A stretch of 64,000 nucleotides of DNA, taken from the NCBI GenBank assembly GCA_003118195.1, contig BEXV01000006.1, positions 312,404 to 376,403 of the forward strand, read 5' to 3'. Shown here in pieces: positions 45,692 to 57,388 of this stretch. Source of the DNA: Hemicentrotus pulcherrimus. Taxonomy: Eukaryota > Echinodermata > Echinoidea > Camarodonta > Strongylocentrotidae. A program made the translations under genes and the position numbers. Under the pieces are notes generated by a model, which did not search any database, had not been told where the DNA came from, and was given only the letters and a program-made list of their open reading frames with translations. Numbering within the stretch: the stretch's first letter is position 1; each line of letters starts with the position of its first letter.

Positions 45692-48370
45692 AACGAGGCC
45701 TCCGAATTATTTATATGTAGTCATTGAAATAGTATTTAAAAATGATTTATCAAAAAAGAAACTTTCACAATTCTAAAGTGTCCTCGCCATCATGGCTCTT
45801 TCTATTTATAGGTTTTCCACTTCGGAAGAAATGTGGGGCCAACTTGAAAAAAAATTGTTATTCAGAGATTTGTATGGTGATATTTAACAAGTATACATTA
45901 TTGTTTGCTCATGTTTTAAGAAAAATGTCAACTGCTAAAGAAGAAAAAAGGTGCTAAGTAGAACGATTTTAGTACATTTCAGAGCGATATTTAACATGTT
46001 TGACTTCAGTTATGTGTAGAAATTTAAACAAATGTCAGGATCAAATACATCCCTTTGTTTTTGGTACGCTATTTCCATGGAAGAATTTCCAGAGCACAAA
46101 CTCTGTCCCTTTTAGTGCGTGTAGAGTTATTCTTTCGTAGATCGTAGAGGGAGTATTGCAATAATATGTGCGGTGTGCTGAGACTTTAATTTCAGGCAAG
46201 TAATGTCACTTCTTCGAATATTTAGCGTCTAGATTATCAAAGGGAAAACAACAATCCCACTTGGGGTATATGGACATTGTATTGTAGACATAGTTTGGTA
46301 TTCAATATGACACCTTGATTTTATTTATTGGTATTGATATCAATTATGTACATTATTTATATTAGATATTTAAGCATTCACCGTTAATTCCTTAAACAGA
46401 ATTCATTCAAACAATTATACAACTCAAGAATTAGGAGCTTTATAAAAGCTCAAGTAAGCGTAATATTGGCGGAAGGTGGGGGTGTGGGGAGGGGGGGGGG
46501 CAGTCATTCCTCCTGTCATTGTTGTAATAATTTAACCTACTGTGTTGAAAGGAGCCATCGTCGTATCTTGCCTTTTTATTTTTTAGTTATTTCGCTCTTT
46601 TAACAGGATCATTGTTGTAAAATACCAAAGAAACTCTTAAATAGTATTCATACTGAGTAAAGATTGTCAAGAGTGGGAGTTCACTACAATCTAGCATCGT
46701 TTTGATTTGCTTTTATTTAATTTATTTATTATATGACTTTTCTTTTTAAATTTGAAATTGATTTCTTGGTGAATTCAATTTATTGTTTCAAGTTTCAGGA
46801 AAAGACATTTTGTATGTCATATTGAATCAATGTGTATTTCTTATTGCTCACTGAGGCCTTGTCTACTCTCCTACAGGCCCTCGTAATTGGACATACGTAA
46901 ACATTACATGTGTGAAAAAGCGGGCTGGCCCGTGTTAAATCTATCTCTATATTTTTCTTCATGTGAATCGAGATGTAGTACCTATCGTAGCAAATTATTT
47001 AAAAAATAGGCGCGTTATCGCTGGCATCATCTGGCTATTGTAGATAATACTTGCTTTGTAAATTTTATCTGATTGTCAAATAATCAAGCTTTGATCTATG
47101 CACTCTCCAAATAGTGCCCTACATGTTTCGAAAATAGAAAGGTATCTTTTGTGTGGAAATGTTCTCTTCGGAAAAAAAGACAGTAAAATCGTTGATGGTA
47201 ATGCTTAAGGAACTCCCAAGCCGGGAGGGGCATTTTGTCCATCCTCCAAAAATTGTATGTGAAAATGGTAATGTTTCGTCAAATGTCAATTTACGTGTGC
47301 CAAAATTTCTCGAATGCAAACTAAAAATGGGTGAGGGAGAGTCCAAAGAAATGACTATCAATCCCTCTACAGAGAAATTGAAATAGCGAACTTCAATTAG
47401 ATTATTCAATGTAAATGTATGATTCAATCAGAAGACGAGGAATAGCTCGTGCACTCAACGGTTCTTTCTGAAAACTCACTTTTCAAATGTTTCGACTCGT
47501 ATTCAAGAATATTGTTTTCACGAAACATTGTATTCGGGTGTGTGGTGTGAACAGGCGATTCAGAACAAAACAGTCGGGAACAAACGTACATAAACAAAGA
47601 AAGGAACAGATTAATGTAAACTCTGTTTTGCCACTAGATATAATTATTATCTTTTTGAGGGTATGGTTAAAACAACTGCTCTTTGGGTCAATTGTCTTCT
47701 GGTAACCTTCGCGATAGATTTTTAAATAGCTCATACAATTCAGTTTTTTATTTAATGATGTGCCACTTTACTCTAAATCAAATCTCATTTTCTGTCTATT
47801 GTACAATGAACTGTGTGTGTGTGGGTGTGCGTGTCTGGATGTGCGAGCGATGATATGTTATTATCTGTTCGCAGTGGTATGTTTTATAAACAAAAGAAAA
47901 TATATGACTATTCTATATTTTATATTTATGACGATAAGTTTACAATGTGACTTAAATTTGAGCGATTTATTTTATGTTTCATATTGTCAACGATATGAAG
48001 TAATTGTACAAGTATAGTGTGTGTCGTCTCATGGATTTTTTACTTGTACAAAATACGTATTTCATGAAATGCGAAGTGTTTTTGAATGTTCTTGTCAAAT
48101 ATAATTTATAAAGTTAGTACTGTAAGGGTAATACTGAAGAGAAGGAAGTGTCTCAAGATATTATTTATGAATCTATGATCAACAAAAGTACTATTTATTG
48201 TTAAGTTATTTTTTGACATTCCACTGTGATGTCTATATTGGAGAAGGAGAGGAGAAAACGATTTCGTCAGCGTTCTGAGATGAATGTTTGATGGAGATAT
48301 TGTTTAAAAATGAATAAATTATGGTGTACAAGTTATGCTTGTATAACAAAAAATAAAAACATTGATTGTT
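45692..48370 (+). other. Probable long 3' UTR of the cytokine-like gene
   Basis: Scanning the plus strand, the first canonical AATAAA I find after the stop is at 48313-48318. A second is at 48352-48357, followed by a T/GT-rich 'gattgttttattgtgatat'. Several ATTTA motifs lie between (for example 45709, 46320-46370, 48160-48205). Cytokine mRNAs often carry AU-rich instability elements. An open frame at 47153-47386 inside it has no recognisable domain. Transcript extent is inferred. Confidence 0.35.
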
Positions 48371-48380
48371 TTATTGTGAT
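48352..48380 (+). terminator. Candidate polyadenylation signal
   Basis: AATAAA at 48352-48357 is followed within about 10-25 bases by a T-rich, GT-containing stretch. A weaker candidate is AATAAA at 48313-48318. It is assigned to the cytokine-like gene only because no nearer canonical signal was found. Confidence 0.35.
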
Positions 48381-51013
48381 ATATCCTAATATAACTTCCG
48401 TTGTGTTGCCTCGGCTTCTGACAATTTGATATACGGAGTATACGCAAAGTATATGAACAAGTCTTTCGGTTGACGAGGTGTTGTGTGCTATGTGAGCGTG
48501 TTTGATTATACGATAATGCGAATAATTATGTGAATAATGAGGATATTTAGAGAAAGAAACTTGTGATAAGTGTGTTTATTAGCCTGATAAGTAGAATAGC
48601 AAATGGAGATTAATTATACCATGATGGTACATGTTTTTGAATGTTAGAGTTTGTGAGAAAATTAAACAAAAGAAAGATGAGGACGATAAAAGAGATAAGG
48701 TAAAGATCGGGTGAAGAAGAATCATAACGTAATCATAATTTAAAAAAACCAACCAACCAACAAAAACAAGATAAAACACGATTTTACCCTGTAGCTCCAA
48801 ATATGAGACGGCAAAGAGATAAAATGATGGAGTCCGAACTTAATACATATTAAGTTTGATGTGATTTTGATTTCTTGGGTTACGATGACTAATTTGTGGG
48901 CCATGCATGAAAGTTTATCCTTTTGTTATACACATGACATCATTTCTTGTAAATACTAATCATGTGAACATGCAATGTAAGTATTTTACAAGTAAAGAAG
49001 CAGGTTCACATCGCAAAATGACATGCAGATCTGCACGTGTGACATTTTGCAAAGTCCGAGAAATACAGTTCACATGACTGCGGTAAAAGTTTGTCATCGT
49101 GTTTTAGAATGGTACAGTACTATAATATGTATGAGACTAAGAGTCCCCATTGGATTAAAAAAAAAACGAAAACTAATACATGTATACCTGTATATTTTTA
49201 TTATCAAGGATTTATAATGCAATGCCAAGTTCAACATCCTACGTAGCATCATTGATATCCAAGTTCGAGGTCACTCGGTAACATCAAAGTATTACCTCAA
49301 ATTCCTGCATGTCGTTAACAGGTTGATACCTACCAGACGACCGGGGGTGCAATGCTATCCCCCATCCACGCCCCCATTCTCCAAGGAGTGATCCTAGAGA
49401 TAGCTCAGGTGTCTTCTAGACAGGCGCTGATAGCCAGTTTATCATGTCATCTATTTATCAGATCATAACAGACCAGTGATACGTCGATGAAACTTGAAGA
49501 TTAAGGTAAATCTTCCGAGGACGTATTCAGATTATCGCTAATCACAAAAAAAGATATATTTTTTCTAACGAGTTTTTCATTGTGTGTGTTTACTCTTTCA
49601 TTTTTTATTTTACTAGTTAAGGGGTCCAAGAATAAACCTTAACGACGATTTCAAAATTGGTACTTCTCTTAGATATTTTTCGTTCCCCCTTCAATTTCGT
49701 TTCTAAATTTGGAAGTTCTGAGCGTTAACAGTTTAATACGTAGCTACCTTCACTCTCGCTCTCTCTCTGTCTCTATCTTCTCCATGCCATCATCGTATTA
49801 TTCATCATTCCTGCATTCAAATAACGACTTTGCTTAAATCTCGATCCAAATGGCTTTTCTTCAAGAGCGCACATCATCAAATCAGACGAGTCTCAAATCT
49901 CAAGTCGCCTTGATGTAAACATGATGGTCTTTACAACACCCACGTTACCTAAATCCACTGGGGAAATTAGACAGAAAACACGTGTATTGTTGACAAATTG
50001 CGGAGGAACATATTTTTCTTGAGCCGTAAGAGAAATACCTTTACGAAAGATCGTCACTCTTTGAACCTCTTCTCTCATCCCTTCTTTTGTACCCTTTTCC
50101 ATAAGCGCGTCAGCGAAAGTAATGTACCTGCAAATTGCGCGGTGTATCAACATAATATCCTTGGCAGAGAGAGGGTATAATGCCTTTTATACATTACTTA
50201 CAGGATTGGGTGTTGTATGCCATGTGCCAGGTGGGGGTTACAGTTCACTGGCATAAAAGGTAAGGAAAAGTTCCAGAAAAGTACAAGGTAGGTCTAAGTG
50301 CAACTTGGTATAATGATACCCCTACAGGCCCATCATCAACACAATAGGCATGAAGCACTGGGATTATTAACTTTAGAGTATGTGTGTGTGTGGGAAGGGA
50401 ATGTGTAATCCATACATATGCCATAAATGAGGGAAATGGGAATAAGCGAATAGCACAAATTATATATATATTCGTTTATTTATTCATAGCAACCAAAGGG
50501 TTGGATTGATAATATTTACATTTTCAACATTCATATTATCATTTAAAGTTTCTCTAATCTAATCTATAATAGCATGAAGGCCCTAAATAAGTAATTCATT
50601 TTTAGCTGATGAGTTTCGTTGATACAATTTAATTCCAAGAGGAACTACCTTAAGTGCTTTCAGATTATCTATCGGGTGGTAAGTGAACTGGTTAAATCAG
50701 TGGTAAAAAAAAGAAAGAAAAAGAGAACAATAAAAGAAAGAATAAAGAAACCAAACTTCTGAGAGCTTGATGGTAATTACACCCACTGAAAATACAAGGG
50801 ACCTTGTGTTTTGCAAGTTGGTCGGAACAACCAGCTTCAATTAATAATAAATTACTTTAACTTCCTACTCATTTCGCTGAAGAAAAAAAATCGTCCTACT
50901 AACAATTTATTTAAAGTGTCATTTATTTATAATTTTGACCATTCGCTGTAGGTCTTGTGAGGTTCTGTGCATATGTACCATTTCAGTATTACTGGAACAA
51001 AAGATGAGGCTGA
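48381..51013. other. No recognised gene
   Basis: AT-rich sequence with short chance frames. A GC-richer patch at 49325-49440 ('gaccgggggtgcaatg', 'cccccatccacgccccc') and a CT-rich stretch near 49750-49785 are noted without interpretation. Confidence 0.5.
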
Positions 51014-51377
51014 TTTAAAGGGATTGTTTAACAATGTTAAATCTGAGATACACGGTCCTACATGTTACCTGGTGTCTGTGATTATGGTGTAGTATTGAAG
51101 CCTTAAACAAATCGCGCTTCAAAATGATCAAGAAGTGCCTCAAAAAGTAAAAACCTTTGAGTGACCGGTTTAACCATACTCGTTTTCCCCAATAGACTGT
51201 AGTGTTATGAAAACCGTTCGGTGAACGGTTTTCAAAACATGTAATTCCAATCATTAATATCTTGATAATCAGACAGGCGATCGGCTTGTAAAGGTCAAGG
51301 AGTTCCTGACTGACCTAAAGGTTTATAATTATCTATTTCTAAAGGATCTAAGGCAAAGTTACCGGATCCCTTTAAAG
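51014..51377. mobile_element. MITE-like element with internal perfect hairpin
   Basis: The left end 'tttaaagggattg' is the inverse of the right end 'ggatccctttaaag', giving terminal inverted repeats of about 13-14 bp around about 360 bp. Inside, TGAAAACCGTTC (51208-51219) and GAACGGTTTTCA (51223-51234) are perfect inverted arms separated by GGT. Length, AAAGGGA-type ends and absence of a transposase fit a non-autonomous DNA transposon. Target duplications are not clear. Confidence 0.6.
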
Positions 51378-53640
51378 GTGAAGACCAGTATTGGAAACGC
51401 CCCAATTTCAAAAAATGAAATGGAAGCTCTCATTACCAATCATGTGAAAGAATATGTTTTGACTAATACATGATAGAAAATTTGCCGGGAAACCGCCTAC
51501 TAATTCATTTATTTGGTAAATTTGTTTCTCTCATGGTCTGTGAGAGATATAGGGTAGTCCCATATACATCCTTCTGTGTAAAGTGCTTGTAACATTACGA
51601 AGAATGGGCCAAATTTCTTATCATTTTGATGATTCCAGAACCTTGCAGATGCTAGATGCTAGATGATCAACCTTTTCTGATCGATTCCACAACGTTTCTT
51701 TCACAATGCAATCGCATGACCATAACTGGTCTTTACCTTTACACCTCGACGGTAAAACTACACGCTTTATCAATACTATGATACCATAATCAACAAATCA
51801 TACACGAATATTTATTAATGCTTGTTCTTTGATGACACTTTATGCACATGCTAAATTTTGATTGCAAATGAAGGCAACGTCTTGGGAATCACCACCTTCT
51901 GTACATTATATGCCCACATTATTATTGGTCGCTAGGGGGCGGTAGACCACCTTCAACATGAGGACAACATTAACGCTCGTCGCGTACAATGTGTACAAGT
52001 AGGACGAACTCACTAGTGTCTCCATTTGAAAAAGTTGTCCCGGGGTTCAAACTGGGAACTATAACATTCTGAAAAAAATCACTTTCCCTTCTTCAGTCCT
52101 TATTTTTTCTTTGTCAATGTTCATAAGGTACCCTTTAATTCTGTAATGTGGATTTTAATCAACTGGGCGTAAAGGGAAAATAAAACGATTGCTTTGACGA
52201 TAAAAATGAGCAGTTGGTGAGAATAATTATTTGATGATGAACATCATTAACGTTCTTGCATGAACGGACACGCGTCATTAGACTTTGTCAAACATACTAA
52301 TACACGCTTGTTTGAATCTTCATTATAACATATTGGCTAGACGAGGCACAATGAATATGATATGAATATGATATGAAGCATGTAAACATACTTTACCCGG
52401 ATGCTTGCATGATGTATCAAACAAGATGTGATAAGGGGAGAGTAGTTGCATAGGAAGCGGTAGATATTTTCTTCAAGACCATGCACGTCACCAGGCACTC
52501 GTCGTCCATTAACGTTGATGGAAAAAAATTGAGATCAATCGATTAATTAATCAAATAATGAAGAAAAAAGGGGTACGTGTATAAAACTAGATAAAATAAC
52601 ATTTAAAAAGAACAAAGGCAACAGCAAATGTTCACACATAATATTAGTTGCCTTTTCCATCCCAAATTCTCTGACAAGCGAGCAAGCAGGCAAGAATAAA
52701 TATATTCATAGTTAGATGAATAACTGAAGAATAAATACAATGATAGAAGAGCTATAGTAAGCAATTAAAAAAATAAAGATAAGGCCAGAAAACAAAAATT
52801 ACTTTTTACTATTAAGAACCCGCCCCCCCGCCTCCCACAAAAAAAAAGGCACAAAAAAGGAAAATAGCCTGTGATATTCATTTTGTTTAAATAGCTTCTT
52901 AAGGGATACAAATCATTTGGTTTGTCATACATTGCGTTAGTATACTCACATAGCACAATATCCGTGAATAAATAGGCTTGGCCAGCTATAATTAGCACAG
53001 CAGCCATCTTGGAAAAAATTGCACAAAAAAAAAAAAGCAAAATAGTAAATAGTAATGCCCTGCCTCCTCCTTTTTGTAAAAGTCCGGACGAAAAACACGT
53101 TATTTTTGTTATTTGGCCTAATATTGTCATGACCATCATTATCTATTTAAATTTTGAAGGATGGGGTGGGGTATTTCCTCAAACCGACGGAATAGGTCCT
53201 AAAGTATGTATGGCCCTGTCTCAAATCTAGTTTTATGATATCGATGGGACCAACTTTACAGTGCATATTTTATTCTTAGATCTTCTATCACTATTCGAAA
53301 ATTTCGTCTTATGGGGGCCGGGGATGACATGCGCAGCGGCGGATGAAGGGAAAATCATCCTTCAACGCCCCGCCCCTCTTATTTCGTCTTTCTATTATTT
53401 CGTTTGCAATTAGTTATTTAAGAAGATTAAACGGCACTTGTTATGAGTCGATAAGGCCTACCTTTGTCGCGTCTACCTTACCGAAGTCTACACTGGACAA
53501 CGCATCTAGGCCTTCCTTCCAGTCCATGGATCGAAGGGGATAGAGTGGCCGAAGTCGCTGATGAAGGTGTTGATTTTCAACCATAAAAAATGGTCAATAT
53601 CCAAGGCTGTTCACGTCGACGATTAGCTAATTTGTTTACA
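51378..53640. other. No recognised gene
   Basis: Mixed AT-rich spacer. A T-rich minus-strand frame at 52765-53139 and a plus frame at 53343-53543 are unrecognised and probably fortuitous. Confidence 0.5.
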
Positions 53641-53659
53641 TGATTCGGCATTCAACTCA

Positions 53660-54123
53660 AGCTCGAAGTCCTGTCAGGTGAATAGCCAATCGGCAGTGCG
53701 TAATCATGATTGAAAGTGGCAAAGCACACTGAAGAATATTTCTGCATGGCTTAACAATCTTTCTTATTATCATTACAATGCTTCTCATTATCATAACAAT
53801 TGGCTCCCTACGCGTACGACATTCCGGTCGAACATTCTCACCTGTCTTGCTTTGTCGACGTGCGCACAAAGTTCATCCTGATGCGCGTTATGCTTGCGCT
53901 CCGTATCACACGTACACAAGACGGCGATGATGGCCGCTTGTTTAGGTTAAAACTTGTCGGGACAAGGTAGTTTTTTGCAATACAAGGACTTATTGCTGCA
54001 TTGATTAGTGCAAAGACAGAATTGTGCTGGCTGAGATCTAAGAAAGAAGGATAAAAACATGAGCTTTACTAGAGTGGACTGCTGAGACAAGAAACATTAC
54101 TCAAGAATCCCAGACGAAGTTAG
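53660..54123 (+). promoter_or_regulatory. Candidate promoter and non-coding leader exon
   Basis: A CpG-richer patch at 53680-53945 contains CCAAT (near 53684), 'cctacgcgtacg' and 'gtcgacgtgcgc'. It is followed by sequence ending in an excellent donor, TTAG|GTAAGTAT, at 54123/54124. Only a short frame lies between (ATG at 54059, stop after eight codons), so this would be a 5' UTR exon of a gene lying further right, beyond or inside the 54.6-55.0 kb gap. No downstream coding exon is visible in the window, so this remains weak. Confidence 0.25.
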
Positions 54124-54588
54124 GTAAGTATCGGGCTCAGCTAAGGCCACAACGGACCCTGGACTTTCATAACGCGGATGAAAATGACTGGAGTGTATTT
54201 CAAAGGATTCATTTCTGTAGTTCAAGACCTGGGATTAGAGCCGAGCTAAAGCATTCCACTCAGGACCAAGACTCACACATCTGATTGGGGCAGGGCCTCA
54301 ACTTTGCTGCATTTAAGGTATAGATCTAGATCTATTTATGAGTTTATTTAATCGTGTTGTATAATCAAATATCTTTGTGATGTGTTATGATTGACGTAAT
54401 TTAGACAATATACAAATTTGATGTTCTCTCATTCAATGTAATTTCGGTGCGTGGGTAAGTCTTCTTAATTGAAACTCGACGTTCGGTCTTGTATTACGTT
54501 TTACAGAAGAAATTACGTCAACGACAGGTCTGTGCCCTTTTCAAGTATAGGAGCATATAATGAGAGGCGTCAATAGGTCATTTTGAAC

Positions 54589-55040
54589 GGGGGGGGGGGG
54601 GGGGGGNNNNNNNNNNNNNNNNNNNNNNNNNNNNNNNNNNNNNNNNNNNNNNNNNNNNNNNNNNNNNNNNNNNNNNNNNNNNNNNNNNNNNNNNNNNNNN
54701 NNNNNNNNNNNNNNNNNNNNNNNNNNNNNNNNNNNNNNNNNNNNNNNNNNNNNNNNNNNNNNNNNNNNNNNNNNNNNNNNNNNNNNNNNNNNNNNNNNNN
54801 NNNNNNNNNNNNNNNNNNNNNNNNNNNNNNNNNNNNNNNNNNNNNNNNNNNNNNNNNNNNNNNNNNNNNNNNNNNNNNNNNNNNNNNNNNNNNNNNNNNN
54901 NNNNNNNNNNNNNNNNNNNNNNNNNNNNNNNNNNNNNNNNNNNNNNNNNNNNNNNNNNNNNNNNNNNNNNNNNNNNNNNNNNNNNNNNNNNNNNNNNNNN
55001 NNNNNNNNNNNNNNNNNNNNNNNNNNNNNNNCCCCCCCCC
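54589..55040. other. Assembly gap bordered by poly-G and poly-C
   Basis: A run of 18 G, then 425 N (54607-55031), then 9 C. Frames crossing it are artefacts. Same border pattern as at 19.9 kb. Confidence 0.95.
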
Positions 55041-55331
55041 ACCCCATCCACCCGATCCACCCACACTGGGCAGGCCTGAAACGCCATTCGATGTAACACA
55101 AACAAGATCTATGAACTTATGACGAAGACCCTGAATTGCAAGTTATGTTATGAATAGGCCCATATATATTTCATGTATTAATAGTATAATCAATTACTAA
55201 AATGATATAGATCAGATAAAAGAGAGGTATCCGTTACATTTTGTAGGAATTAAAGTTGTCACATTTCATGGAAAGAACATAATCAGACAATAAACAAATG
55301 CATATGAAACAAAGTAAGCATTCTGTTTAAA

Positions 55332-56460
55332 CTGAGACATTTTGCTCCCAAGAATATATTTGTGTTATATAAGGCTTTTATACAGCCTCAACTCTCTTAT
55401 GGAAGTAAAGGGAACAATTACATAGGTAATTTACAAATTGTATATGTTAAAATAAAAAATTGCAATAAGAGCAATCAAATTCAGTCCACTTAGAACAGAC
55501 TTAAAACCTATTTTTCAAAGAAATATATGAACTTCTTGTATCATCATTTATGTATGATTTGGGGATAGGTGTATTACCACACTCTTAAGTCAATTATTGT
55601 CAGAATGATACAGCACAGATATGCACCAAGGAGAAAAGAAAGTGGCATACTCTATCAACCAAAATGTAAGACAACGCAAGGACAATCTTGTATTTCGTTT
55701 GTAGGAACAAAGCTGTGGAATGATCTCCAAAATAAAATTAGATTAAAAAAAAAAAAAAATTGGAGGTCATCTTTTCGGAGACATCTTTCCACCTACCTTC
55801 ATTGTAAATGACGTGGGCTGAATCCCACCCCTTTCGTTTTCCTTCTATTTTACTTGACTTTTTAAATTTAATTATGTATACACTTCTTGTTTGTTAACGA
55901 TTATAGTTGCCCCTAAGCTTTTACAGGATTTGAGCATGTACGCTCATCTGTATGATTCAATTTTTACTAATAAATTCTTTTCATTTTATAAACAAAGTGA
56001 TGTTTACATTTGTTCAAAGATTTGTTATCTTTCATTATAATGCTTTAGTATTTAAATTTTCTTTAAGAAATGTAAAAAAGTTACGTGATACTGTATTATT
56101 AATTGTGTATATATGTAGTTACAAAACAAGTTTTACATTCATATATATTAACAAATACAAAAAAATAAAAAAAACCCTTGCCAAATAGTGAAACTAGGCT
56201 CGACTAGCACTTGTGCTAACTTCTAGTTCCTTTCATATTAGTAAAAACATATTTATGTGTATATCTTCTGTACATTTAATAGTATGCAGATCAATGTCTA
56301 AATATCCTTGTAAAACCCTTAGGCCTACTGTCTAATCAACATTACTCTTCCCTCATGTATACATGTATCAGTATTATTCTTTGCATTGTATGATTGATCA
56401 TTATTTACTGACATTATTGTTATGTGTCGTTGTTAATAAATTAAATTCAAATTCAAAATT
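55332..56460 (+). pseudogene. Decayed non-LTR retrotransposon (LINE) 3' portion
   Basis: The frame from 55332 reads LRHFAPKNIFVLYKAFIQPQ followed by LSYG, the late reverse-transcriptase 'L..F.P......Y.AFI.P.L.YG' block. A shift then gives KIAIRAIKFSPLRTDLKPIF near 55456-55515, and another shift returns to the first frame. The frame ends with GTKLWNDLQNKI and SSFRRHLSTYL, the terminal motif, before TGA at 55809-55811. At least two frameshifts and in-frame stops kill it. A T-rich 3' UTR follows and closes with an AAATTCAAATTCAAAA tail at 56443-56460. The order is typical of CR1/L2-like LINEs; the 5' part is missing. Confidence 0.8.
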
Positions 56461-57235
56461 ATGATAGAAGCCAATATGACGCCAGAAGCTATTTTAAATA
56501 CCGCCATCTACAGGTCTTCCGCACCGGAACGTAATAATAGCACATCAAGAAGGAGGTTATGAATATGTATGTTGTGACGTCATGACCGATTCGTAAATAT
56601 CCATGTGACGTGCGACGCGCGCCGCGCGCGCGTACGTACGTGCAGATTGACGCTCTGTATGAAGATAGCAGCTGCAGGAAAGTTGCACAGTTAAATCAGG
56701 GGGAGGGGGTATCACCATTATACAGGTTTATTATCTGTATAGTTATGCATTTGTAGTAATTGAGTGTTAATTTTTTTTTATTCGTTTAAAATTTTTCGAT
56801 TCCTATCGTCATTTTTTAACTCGGAGGTTGTGGTTAACTGTGCCGCCGGTCAAACCACCTCCTTGCAGGTGTCCTTGCCTAGCTCTTCATGATTGTGACC
56901 GAGGAAAAGGAAGTGTAATTGGGCATATACATGTAGTTAGTGTAGATTATCGAATATCCGGGAGGTAAAGGATAAAATAAATCTTTTTAAGAAACAAATT
57001 AGTTACACAAAAATCGATCCAACTACTTTTCATTGATTTTTTTTTTCGGTCGTAAACTATATCCCCTCCCTGCAGGTGTATACCCACAGGTATTTGCCCG
57101 AAAATTGCGTCGAAAGAATGAGAGAAAAATTAAGAAGAGAAATAAAATCTTGCATTGAAACTAAAAAAATAGTTCGCCGTTAAATATGTTGGGCTAATCA
57201 AAATATGTTTCACATGGAAATACTGCAATTTAATG
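56461..57235. other. No recognised gene; CpG patch inside
   Basis: AT-rich apart from the CpG/Z-DNA-prone patch at 56604-56643. TGACGTCA occurs at about 56576. No exon is supported. Confidence 0.5.
56604..56643. repeat. CpG-dense alternating purine-pyrimidine tract
   Basis: The tract runs 'tgtgacgtgcgacgcgcg', then further CG repeats, then 'cgtacgtacgtgca', with almost strict alternation for about 35 bases. It is the densest CpG patch in the window and a good Z-DNA candidate by composition. Confidence 0.55.
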
Positions 57236-57388
57236 TTAAAGCCTGCGTGGTCACTGGCAAATTGTTATCTCATCAAATCAGCTCTCTATTAACATTAGAA
57301 AAAAGGGCATCATGGGGGACCAATGGGTAACAGTTAGGCATTGTTTGCTAGATAGAGGTCGCAAGTAGCTAAAAGTAGTGCAGTCCTG
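57236..57388 (+). repeat. Dispersed repeat family B, copy 2
   Basis: Same orientation and order of shared phrases as 18238-18386: 'gttatctcatcaaa', 'gctctc', 'attaacat', 'agaaaaa', 'atgggggacca', 'aagtagtgcagt'. Divergence is substantial, suggesting an old family. Confidence 0.7.

Noticed and set aside
45686..45694. AG|GTAAAA at the last codon of cytokine exon 4 as a splice donor
   Set aside because: The sequence fits a donor, but TAA follows in frame, helix D is complete, and no convincing further exon was found. The stop is preferred, with the alternative noted.
47153..47386. 77-codon plus-strand frame downstream of the cytokine gene
   Set aside because: It is not low-complexity, but it has no recognisable domain or splice sites and lies in the probable 3' UTR.
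54541..55122. Long frames crossing the second large gap, and similar ones at 19893-20396
   Set aside because: They exist only because N runs contain no stop codons.
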